Positions 1-5,174 of a DNA stretch of 5,641 nt are shown piece by piece. The notes beneath the pieces are model-generated. The model did no database searches. It saw nothing but the letters and a program-made list of their open reading frames with translations, and was not told the DNA's origin. Within the stretch, counting starts at the first letter, position 1; each line of letters opens with the position of its first letter. The DNA comes from Blastocatellia bacterium. Lineage in GTDB: Bacteria; Acidobacteriota; Blastocatellia; Chloracidobacteriales; JADJPF01. The stretch covers positions 1 to 5,641 of the forward strand of contig JAEUQL010000271.1 in the NCBI GenBank assembly GCA_016789295.1, given 5' to 3'. The position numbers and the translations under genes were made by a program.

Positions 1-114
1 CAAATTTAATCTTTATAAATCAGTTGTTTAGCAGCGTTCGGTTCTTTCAGCTTCTAACTCCTGGAATTGCCTTTGCAATCTTTTACAACAAAAAGATTTT
101 AGGAGAAGTAAACA
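1..114. other. Short leader upstream of the sigma-factor gene
   Basis: No gene is visible here. The stretch is AT-rich and holds one small hairpin, ATTGC (66-70) and GCAAT (75-79) around a CTTT loop, followed by CTTTT. It could be a weak terminator for an off-window gene or a leader hairpin, but five base pairs are not strong evidence. I could not pick a convincing -35/-10 pair. Confidence 0.35.
101..105 (+). promoter_or_regulatory. Ribosome binding site of the sigma-factor gene
   Basis: AGGAG lies 9 bases before the ATG at 115. It is a near-consensus Shine-Dalgarno site and fixes the start of the plus-strand sigma-factor gene. Confidence 0.7.
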
Positions 115-882
115 ATGGAAGCTATTTCGAGAAACTTATCAACTGATAGTTATAGAAAAGAGTTTGAAGATGAGAGAGATTTAAAACTGCTCAAAAATAT
201 AGAAATAGTAAGACTCTGCTCAGAGTCACTATCACAACAGTACTGGGTTGAGTTTCAAAGACGTTTTGATAAACATATAAGATCCTTTCTTCAAAAAGCT
301 TGGTGTAAGTGTTTGCTTATTTATACAGACAATTATATGTTTCAAGATCTCTCACAAGATTTCTTACAAAGTGTCTATCTTAGGTTAATTGAATCTAATA
401 TGCAGGCATTAAAGATCTTTAAAGGTGATGAAGATTCAGCCTTTTTAGCTTATCTTGCAAAAATATGTACTAATATCGTTAGAAGCCATTTTCGACAACG
501 AAATGCCAGTAAAAGAAAGGCTTTAGAGGTATCTTTAGAGAGTATTTTTGAGACAACTGGTGTAAAGGAAACCCGAAAAGAACTTTACTATAGGGTTGAA
601 AACGGTATAACAGCTCAAATAGTACTGAAAGAACTATCAGATGTCTTCACTCAACTTTTTGACGAACCAGAAAAGAGCCGTAATAGAAAGATCTTTAGAT
701 TGTACATATATGAAGGGTTTACAGTAAGACAGATTACGAAGATAAAAGGTGTTAACCTGACAGTAAACTGTATTGATAAAATTATTAAAACGATCAAGGA
801 GCGGCTTAAAATCCAACTTTATCGAAGACTCGAAGATGCCACCAATTTATCAAATGATCCTTGCGTTTCTCAACAAGTATAG
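115..882 (+). CDS. ECF-like sigma-70 family RNA polymerase sigma factor
   Basis: Predicted 255-residue sigma factor that would direct core RNA polymerase to a specific promoter set. Residues about 45-128 resemble sigma region 2: an acidic/aromatic 2.2-like segment (QDLSQDFLQSVYLRL, 77-91), then FLAYLAKICTN and a basic RSHFRQR stretch (110-129), where -10 recognition occurs in the family. Residues about 188-236 resemble region 4, with KIFRLYIYEGFTVRQI followed by a helix-turn-helix and a basic tail, where -35 recognition occurs. The LTV...I-K-IK-RLK pattern in region 4 recalls Acidobacteriota sigma factors (from memory). The ATG follows a good AGGAG site. The gene is AT-richer than the minus-strand operon, converges on comF and has no visible anti-sigma partner, so its control and regulon are unknown. 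The family call is fairly safe; the subgroup is not. Confidence 0.72.
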   Translation: MEAISRNLSTDSYRKEFEDERDLKLLKNIEIVRLCSESLSQQYWVEFQRRFDKHIRSFLQKAWCKCLLIYTDNYMFQDLSQDFLQSVYLRLIESNMQALKIFKGDEDSAFLAYLAKICTNIVRSHFRQRNASKRKALEVSLESIFETTGVKETRKELYYRVENGITAQIVLKELSDVFTQLFDEPEKSRNRKIFRLYIYEGFTVRQITKIKGVNLTVNCIDKIIKTIKERLKIQLYRRLEDATNLSNDPCVSQQV

Positions 883-922
883 TTTTGTAATAATAGCCTT
901 ACTAGAGTTGGAACGCTTCTAC

Positions 923-1654
923 TCAAACCACTCTGGCCAGTGTGAGGATACAGACCTGTTCGGCTCCTGCAGCAAAGAGCCTTTCCGCACAGACCGACAG
1001 TGTAGTACCTGTAGTAAACAGGTCATCAACAAGCAGAATCTTTCGTCCTGCCACCAATCGAGGTCGAGTAACCTCAAAGGCAGAACGAAGGCTTGAAAAC
1101 CTATCTTGCCTATCCATTCCCGCACGATGGCGCACAGTAGAGATTGTCCGTTGTAAGCTTTGGCAGTCAACAGCTATAGTAGAGTTTCTAGAAAGGATAG
1201 ATGCAATAACTTCAGCCTGGTTGAAGCCTCTTTCAGAGAGTCTCTCAGAATGTAGAGGTACAGGAATTATGAGGTCGCTACCTTTTAAGATAGGATCTGT
1301 CTCTAGAAGCGAGCAGATAAGTTGGTGCAAACGATTACAGATTACTGGGTTTTTCTTCAAATAGATTATGGAAGCTTTTATAGCACCCTCATAATAGGCA
1401 TATGCTCTGGCATAAGAAAAAGTTAGATCTTTACACTTTTTACAACTATTCAGCCATAGTCTATTATCGAATGCGGTGTCAAGCGGGTAGCTGCAGCGAG
1501 GACATCCAGTCATTGGTGAAAGTGTTGTTAACTTTTCCCAACAACTGCTGCATGCTACACCGTTTGCAAGGTTTTCTACTAAAGCTCCACATTCATGGCA
1601 AGCCGTAGGAAAAAGAGTTGAAAGTAGACTTTCTGAAATCCGAGCAAACCACAC
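923..1654 (-). CDS. comF: ComF family phosphoribosyltransferase-like protein
   Basis: Predicted 243-residue ComF/GntX-type protein. The family has a zinc-binding N-terminal part and a PRTase fold, and is needed for DNA uptake in naturally competent bacteria; its reaction is not settled. Visible here are CxxC pairs at residues 19/22, 35/38, 51/54 and 71/74; the family motif RGFNQA (142-147); RHRAGMDRQDR just downstream; and the PRPP-binding loop LLVDDLFTTGTT (207-218). The longest frame would begin at 1753, inside the dksA-like gene. I prefer the GTG at 1654, which has AAGGA (1663-1667) 8 bases upstream and places LLSTLFPTACHECG at the usual distance from the N-terminus. It starts 32 bases after the dksA-like stop and is probably last in the operon. 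No other competence gene is visible. Confidence 0.88.
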   Translation of the reverse strand: MWFARISESLLSTLFPTACHECGALVENLANGVACSSCWEKLTTLSPMTGCPRCSYPLDTAFDNRLWLNSCKKCKDLTFSYARAYAYYEGAIKASIIYLKKNPVICNRLHQLICSLLETDPILKGSDLIIPVPLHSERLSERGFNQAEVIASILSRNSTIAVDCQSLQRTISTVRHRAGMDRQDRFSSLRSAFEVTRPRLVAGRKILLVDDLFTTGTTLSVCAERLFAAGAEQVCILTLARVV

Positions 1655-1686
1655 GCCTTCTTTCCTTATGTCAAAGTCTCTAAAGG

Positions 1687-2052
1687 CTACTCTTCTTCTT
1701 CTAGCAAGCCACGTTCTTGTAGATCCTGACAAGTAATGCAGTGCCGTGCCCATGGTACAGCCTCAAGTCTTTTTGGTTGCACCTCTTTACCACAGTGGAC
1801 ACATAAACCATACTCATCATCTTCAATTCTTTGTAGTGCTTCATCGATGAGAGTCAGAATCAGACGATCATTTGTACTTTGGCTAAAAAGCAGCTCTTTT
1901 GTGTAAGCATTTGATGCTTTATCAGCCGGATCTTGAGTTAGGTCTGTGTCTGCTTCTCGCCCATAATTTTCTGTCCGTTCGACAATTCCGGTCAAGGCTG
2001 CACGTCGCTCAAGAAGTTTCTTCTCGTAATATTGGATCTTCTCCTTGTCCAT
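1687..2052 (-). CDS. TraR/DksA family zinc-finger transcriptional regulator
   Basis: Predicted 121-residue DksA/TraR-type protein. The family binds in the secondary channel of RNA polymerase and, often with ppGpp, retunes initiation at rRNA and biosynthetic promoters. The first 80 or so residues form the charged coiled-coil part, with a DPADKA sequence (41-46) that fits the DxxDxA tip motif needed for DksA activity. A four-cysteine zinc site follows at C84/C87 and C105/C108, with RLEAVPWARHC between them. It is shorter than E. coli DksA (151 residues), lacking part of the N-terminal region, and ends in an acidic tail. The ATG at 2052 has AGGAG 7 bases upstream. It sits 30 bases after rlmH and 32 before comF, so it is likely cotranscribed. 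DksA-like function is inferred; I have left the symbol blank because the protein is short. Confidence 0.87.
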   Translation of the reverse strand: MDKEKIQYYEKKLLERRAALTGIVERTENYGREADTDLTQDPADKASNAYTKELLFSQSTNDRLILTLIDEALQRIEDDEYGLCVHCGKEVQPKRLEAVPWARHCITCQDLQERGLLEEEE

Positions 2053-2082
2053 CTACCTTCTCCTGGCTGGTTTTATTTTTTA

Positions 2083-2544
2083 CTACTTCTGATATGGGTG
2101 ACCATTGAGTATGGTGTACCCTCTATAGAGTTGTTCAGCAAGTAAAAGTCTTGCCATGTCATGTGTTAAGGTTAAAGAAGAGAGTGACCAGAGCAGATCT
2201 GCCTGCTCTCTTATTCGTTCAGATAGCCCAAAATGGCCACCAACAACAAATACCAATTCACGTACACTTCTTATCTGTAGTTTCTCCAAAGTAGCTGCAA
2301 ACTGCTCTGATGTAAACTGCTGTCCATTCTCATCAAGCACTACTTTATAAGAACTTAAATCGATAGTGTCAAGAATAAGGTCTGCTTCTGCTTCTATCAC
2401 CTTTCTCTTGTCTGTTGCTTTAACCTCTCGCAACTGCTTGAGTTCGTACTTAGCATATTTGGAAAGGCGTTGTAAATAGTCACTGATAAGCTCAGCTATT
2501 CTTCTATCTTTTGTCTTGCCAACCCAGAGTAATTGCAGGTGCAT
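2083..2544 (-). CDS. rlmH: 23S rRNA (pseudouridine1915-N3)-methyltransferase RlmH
   Basis: Predicted 153-residue SPOUT-class methyltransferase, close to the usual length of about 155. RlmH uses S-adenosylmethionine to methylate N3 of pseudouridine 1915 in helix 69 of 23S rRNA, acting on assembled 70S ribosomes as a dimer. Seen here: LDENGQQFTSEQFA (70-83), the glycine-rich SAM-knot segment VFVVGGHFGLSERI (98-111), and the conserved C-terminal EQLYRGYTILNGHPYQK (137-153), matching the family EQLYRA...HPYH ending. Glutamine replaces the common final histidine. The ATG lies 19 bases after the stop of the upstream activator gene. I see no good Shine-Dalgarno site in that gap, so translation may be coupled to the upstream gene. 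Confidence 0.95.
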   Translation of the reverse strand: MHLQLLWVGKTKDRRIAELISDYLQRLSKYAKYELKQLREVKATDKRKVIEAEADLILDTIDLSSYKVVLDENGQQFTSEQFAATLEKLQIRSVRELVFVVGGHFGLSERIREQADLLWSLSSLTLTHDMARLLLAEQLYRGYTILNGHPYQK

Positions 2545-2563
2545 CTTTGATTAGTCTGCAAAA

Positions 2564-3526
2564 TTATAGTTTTATATCGTACTTTTTCATCTTTTCATAA
2601 AGACTTTTTCGGCTAATCCCTAAAATAGCTGCTGCTTGGCTTTTGTGTCCACGAGTTTTTATAAGTATCTCTCTAATATAGAGAGCTTCCATATCTGCAA
2701 GCGTTAATAAAGAGTTTTGACTTTCAATCAACTTCCGTGCTGAAAAAAGATACTCAGGAAGATCTGAAACTTCTATTTTTTCTCCATCTGCAACTATTAC
2801 AGCACGTTCAATAATATTTTGTAGCTCACGAACATTTCCAGGAAAATCATAAGCTAGAAGTAGTGCGCTTGCATCTCTGCTCAATTTTAAAGCTGGCTTT
2901 CCGTGGTGGATAGCCGAACGTTTTATAAAGTGTTCTATTAAAAATGGTATGTCTTTTATTCTTTCTCGTAGTGGAGGAAGTTCTACACTTACTACATTGA
3001 GCCTATGAAAAAGATCGGCCCGCAATAAACCTTTTGAAACAGCAAACTCTAGGTCTGTATTGGTTAGAGCAACAAACCGAACATCTATTTTTATTGGCGA
3101 TATTCCACCAAGCCTCATAAACGAGTGCTCTTGTAAAACTCTCAAAAGCTTAGCTTGTGCCTGCAAGCCCAAGTGTATAATCTCATCAAAAACAAGAGTG
3201 CCACCATTGGCAGCCTCAAGTCTCCCAGGTTTCGAGTTTACTGCCCCTGTAAATGCTCCCCTTTCATACCCAAAAAGCTCACTTTCAACAAGTTCTTGTG
3301 GAAGTGTAGAACAATCTACCTTTACAAGCTGAGAATTGTGACGTTGGCTCTTGTAATGAAGCAAGTGAGCAAGCAGGTCTTTGCCAGTGCCAGATTCGCC
3401 ATAGATAAGCAGATTGGCATCTGTCAGAGCTACTCGCTCAATAACAGCTATTACAGAACGTATTGCTGATGAAACGGCAACTATCTCAAAGTCAATCATC
3501 ATGCAAATCTTTCTAGCAATAGCCAT
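2564..3526 (-). CDS. Sensor-less sigma-54-dependent activator (NtrC/PspF-type AAA+ with Fis HTH)
   Basis: Predicted 320-residue enhancer-binding protein that uses ATP hydrolysis to remodel sigma-54 RNA polymerase. Seen in order: Walker A GESGTGKD (43-50), an intact sigma-54-contacting GAFTGA loop (90-95), Walker B GGTLVFDEI (108-116), a TNTDL sensor I region, candidate arginine fingers in LLRADLFHRLN (167-177), sensor II GNVREL (230-235), and a C-terminal Fis-type HTH (about 290-314, AAAILGISRKSLYEKM). No receiver, GAF or PAS domain precedes the AAA+ domain, so activity must be set by another protein, by expression or by self-assembly. The start is uncertain: TTG 3535, ATG 3526, ATG 3502 and ATG 3499 are in frame. 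The AAA+ homology begins about residue 12, so the last two would also give a full domain. It lies about 60 bases after rsfS in a housekeeping operon. I recognised no -24/-12 promoter in the window. Confidence 0.9.
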   Translation of the reverse strand: MAIARKICMMIDFEIVAVSSAIRSVIAVIERVALTDANLLIYGESGTGKDLLAHLLHYKSQRHNSQLVKVDCSTLPQELVESELFGYERGAFTGAVNSKPGRLEAANGGTLVFDEIIHLGLQAQAKLLRVLQEHSFMRLGGISPIKIDVRFVALTNTDLEFAVSKGLLRADLFHRLNVVSVELPPLRERIKDIPFLIEHFIKRSAIHHGKPALKLSRDASALLLAYDFPGNVRELQNIIERAVIVADGEKIEVSDLPEYLFSARKLIESQNSLLTLADMEALYIREILIKTRGHKSQAAAILGISRKSLYEKMKKYDIKL

Positions 3527-3586
3527 AGCCCTCAAAGAGCAACTGCTATTTTAGAGAAGAGTAGTTCTTTACCTCTCTAATTATCC

Positions 3587-3985
3587 TTACTCATCCTTGA
3601 CCTCTATGCGACCAGCATCGTGCCATAAACGCTCCAGATCATAAAAGAGCCTAGCATTTTCGACAAAAATATGAACTATGAAATCTCCATAGTCCATCAA
3701 AACCCATTCAGCCTTTTGATAACCTTCTATATGGATTGGCTTTACTGCCAATCCCAAAAGCTGCTCTTCTATCTCATCTGAAATAGCCTGCACTTGTCTT
3801 GCAGATTTACCGCTACATATAACAAAATAGTCGGTAAAGGTGGCTATTCCTTTTAGATCAAGAACTACTATCTGGACTGCCTTCTTATCGTTTGCGGCTT
3901 GAACAGCTCTTTCGAGTTTCCTCTCTCCAAGCCCAGCTTCCAGAATGTTTTCTACTGCAATATTGACTCTATTTTTCTGTTCCAT
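3587..3985 (-). CDS. rsfS: Ribosomal silencing factor RsfS (Iojap/YbeB family)
   Basis: Predicted 132-residue RsfS. The family binds ribosomal protein L14 (uL14) on the 50S subunit and blocks joining with 30S, lowering translation in starvation or stationary phase. Family hallmarks are FTDYFVICSGKSARQVQAI (50-68), the GYQKAEWVLMDYGDFIVHIF block (88-107) and RLFYDLERLW (112-121). There is an N-terminal extension of about 20 residues before the core, which is common. The ATG overlaps the end of nadD by 17 bases, with AGGA 5 bases upstream inside nadD. That overlap argues for coupled translation with nadD, a very common gene pair in bacteria. Confidence 0.95.
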   Translation of the reverse strand: MEQKNRVNIAVENILEAGLGERKLERAVQAANDKKAVQIVVLDLKGIATFTDYFVICSGKSARQVQAISDEIEEQLLGLAVKPIHIEGYQKAEWVLMDYGDFIVHIFVENARLFYDLERLWHDAGRIEVKDE

Positions 3986-4634
3986 CCTTTTCCTGATAAA
4001 GCCTGTATTTGGATATATACTCCGCTACTGGTTTCGGAACCATCCCTTCTAGTGATTTTCGCTCAGCTACAGTCTGACGAATAGCCGTTGCAGAGATGCT
4101 TCGCTCAACTAGATTGGTTATGAAGACAGTAGGCGAAGAGAAGTTTTGACATTGAATCCGGTTAACACCGCGCAGGTCTTCTATATATGTCTGTAAAACC
4201 CTGCTTCTTTCTTCCACAGAGAAATCATATCCTGGCCTAGTTACTACAACCAGGTGAGAGAGTGAAAGTATCTTCTGATAGTGCCACCATACTTCAAGCT
4301 CTTTGAACGAGTCAGCACCCATTACAAAAAAGAGTTCTGTATCTGAACCAAACTGTGCTAGAAGCTTCTCCAAAGTCTGGACTGTAAAAGGTTGAGAAGG
4401 AGCTTCAAGCTCTACAGTCGAAACTTCTAACTTCTCAAGCTGAGAAGTAGCAACCACTGCCATTGCATAACGGTGGTAAGAAGAAGAGATAGAACTCTTT
4501 GGCTTGTGTGGAGGGCTATAAGCTGGTATCAGAAGAACCTTATCACAAGCAAAGACAGTCTGCACACGTTGAGCTATTTCAACATGCCCAGAATGAATTG
4601 GATCAAACGTCCCCCCCAAAATGCCGATCCGCAT
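3969..4634 (-). CDS. nadD: Nicotinate-nucleotide adenylyltransferase
   Basis: Predicted 221-residue NadD, which transfers AMP from ATP to nicotinic acid mononucleotide to give deamido-NAD, the penultimate step of NAD synthesis, in the cytoplasm. Seen: nucleotidyltransferase motif GGTFDPIHSGH (7-17, the HxGH type), PPHKP (41-45), FVMGADSFKELEVWW (103-117), and the ISATAIR signature (180-186) followed by VPKPVAEYISKYRLY (199-213). All expected motifs and the length fit an intact enzyme. The ATG at 4634 is preceded by two AGGG-like stretches, one 6 bases away and one directly adjacent. It is the first gene after the 540-base structured gap and overlaps rsfS at its 3' end. Confidence 0.96.
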   Translation of the reverse strand: MRIGILGGTFDPIHSGHVEIAQRVQTVFACDKVLLIPAYSPPHKPKSSISSSYHRYAMAVVATSQLEKLEVSTVELEAPSQPFTVQTLEKLLAQFGSDTELFFVMGADSFKELEVWWHYQKILSLSHLVVVTRPGYDFSVEERSRVLQTYIEDLRGVNRIQCQNFSSPTVFITNLVERSISATAIRQTVAERKSLEGMVPKPVAEYISKYRLYQEKDGTEK

Positions 4635-4688
4635 CCCTAACCCTATGAAATATCAGAATCTTTGCGTGAATGCACCGACGACTAAACT

Positions 4689-4742
4689 TTTTGCTGTGCT
4701 CAAGTTGCAGTCACGGCTTCACTGTCCGCAACCTGTGCAAAA
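4689..4742. other. Imperfect stem-loop in the obg-nadD gap
   Basis: TTTTGC (4689-4694) can pair with GCAAAA (4737-4742), and GTTGC (4704-4708) with GCAAC (4728-4732), enclosing a loop with further partial pairing (CAGT 4708-4711 with ACTG 4721-4724 is an alternative). The two helices are separated by an asymmetric internal loop. The pairing is seen in the sequence; whether an RNA uses it is not known. Confidence 0.4.
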
Positions 4743-4758
4743 TGCCACAAACTGAGAC

Positions 4759-4818
4759 AATGACCGGCATCCTCGGTACGTAGCGGGAACTTCTGCCCAC
4801 ATACGCCTCGTGGTCATT
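4759..4818. other. Long interrupted stem-loop in the obg-nadD gap
   Basis: AATGACC (4759-4765) and GGTCATT (4812-4818) form a perfect 7-bp outer stem. Inside it GG (4775-4776) pairs with CC (4806-4807), CGTA (4779-4782) with TACG (4802-4805), and GGG (4785-4787) with CCC (4796-4798), leaving an 8-base apical loop and small bulges. Successive co-linear helices of this kind suggest a folded RNA rather than chance. The strand is not fixed by the sequence alone; on the minus strand it would lie in the nadD leader. Confidence 0.5.
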
Positions 4819-4843
4819 TCTGCCGACGAGTTTACGAATATCA

Positions 4844-4869
4844 ACTATTTATTAGTACAAATAAATAGT
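4844..4869. other. Perfect 10-bp AT-rich hairpin
   Basis: ACTATTTATT (4844-4853) and AATAAATAGT (4860-4869) are perfect inverted repeats around a 6-base loop. On the plus strand a run of ATTTATTTGTTCTTTT follows. The stem is too AT-rich to be a good intrinsic terminator, but it could end a plus-strand transcript or act as a protein site. Confidence 0.45.
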
Positions 4870-5024
4870 ATTTATTTGTTCTTTTGAAAAGTGGTCGTAC
4901 TAACACTGCTGTGCTGCTGTACCAACCAAGACTTTACTAGATGATAGTTCTTTTTTCAATTTATTTTTTGTTTTTATTTCGATCATTAAGTGCATTCACA
5001 CTTGCCTTGCTTGTCTACCAACTA

Positions 5025-5041
5025 ATTTGACTATGTCAAAT
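5025..5041. promoter_or_regulatory. Perfect 17-bp palindrome, possible operator
   Basis: ATTTGAC and GTCAAAT are perfect 7-bp arms around TAT. Its symmetry and size fit a dimeric repressor site. The minus-strand reading contains TTGACA, the -35 consensus, but the only -10-like hexamer at proper spacing (TAGACA after 16 bases) is poor, so I do not call a promoter. Confidence 0.3.
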
Positions 5042-5140
5042 GTAGTTGTAGGATGCCCAACGCTCAAGCCTGCTCAACCAAGCCTGTTAGACTGGTAGAT
5101 ACAAAAGTTCGATAGCGCAAGTTAAAACAACGGCTTCTAG

Positions 5141-5169
5141 CTCAAAATCAAGCCTAACTTAAAATCAAG
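5141..5169. repeat. Short direct repeat just downstream of obg
   Basis: CTCAAAATCAAG (5141-5152) and CTTAAAATCAAG (5158-5169) differ at one base and are offset by 17. Looser CTCAAGCCTG-like copies lie at 5063-5086. The cause is unknown; no array regular enough for CRISPR is present. Confidence 0.35.
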
Positions 5170-5174
5170 AACCT

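Larger units (their letters stand above)
4666..4999. repeat. 10-bp inverted repeat pair bracketing the structured region
   Basis: GTGAATGCAC at 4666-4675 is the exact reverse complement of GTGCATTCAC at 4990-4999. The pair encloses all the stem-loops listed in this gap. It could be a long-range closing helix of a large RNA or the end repeats of a small element. A rough count for 540 bases gives a chance of about one in seven for some 10-bp pair, so this is suggestive only. Confidence 0.3.
4635..5174. other. 540-base gap between obg and nadD with strong inverted repeats, no convincing gene
   Basis: I see no protein-coding frame with family resemblance here. The part nearest nadD (about 4660-4870) has a more balanced base composition and is rich in paired segments. 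The middle (about 4945-4980) is nearly pure A/T and T-rich on the plus strand. The part nearest obg (5060-5170) contains short degenerate CAAGCCT-like repeats. It matches none of tRNA, tmRNA, SRP RNA or RNase P RNA by conserved motifs I can read. It may be the nadD leader, a separate small RNA on either strand, or remains of a small mobile element. I found no confident promoter for nadD, though the operon must be transcribed from here or from obg. Confidence 0.5.

Noticed and set aside
883..922. Bidirectional terminator between the sigma gene and comF
   Set aside because: The 40 bases contain no stem-loop with a T-run in either direction.
773..1096. Plus-strand open frame running from the end of the sigma gene into comF
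   Set aside because: It overlaps the sigma gene in another frame and comF on the other strand; low-complexity translation with no recognisable domain.
942..1364. Open frame of 140 codons on the plus strand antisense to comF
   Set aside because: It lies wholly inside comF, has no ribosome binding site or family resemblance, and comF shows all its motifs in the opposite strand.
3527..3586. Attenuator hairpin between rsfS and the sigma-54 activator (AAAGAGCAACTGCT against AGTAGTTCTTT)
   Set aside because: The arms pair only with several gaps and there is no following T-run, so it is not better than chance.
4752..4790. Possible TPP riboswitch because of CTGAGA and a GTAGCGGGAA stretch on the plus strand
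   Set aside because: The ACCTGA core and required helices are missing, and no gene follows on the plus strand.
4635..4870. NAD+-I (nadA motif) riboswitch upstream of nadD
   Set aside because: The position is attractive but I could not find the conserved CAACCCC-type segments of the tandem domains on the minus strand.
5087..5118. tRNA-like words (GACTGGTAGAT, then GTTCGAT) on the plus strand
   Set aside because: The spacing is far too short for a tRNA and no acceptor or anticodon stem can be formed around them.
4635..5174. tmRNA, SRP RNA or RNase P RNA in the 540-base gap
   Set aside because: None of the conserved cores (tmRNA ends, GGTCAGGTCCGGAAGG of SRP RNA, GAGGAAAGTCC of RNase P RNA) is present on either strand.
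4700..5174. Sigma-54 -24/-12 promoter that the activator could serve
   Set aside because: Several TGGCA- or TTGG-like words occur, but none has GG and GC separated by exactly 10 bases with matching flanks.
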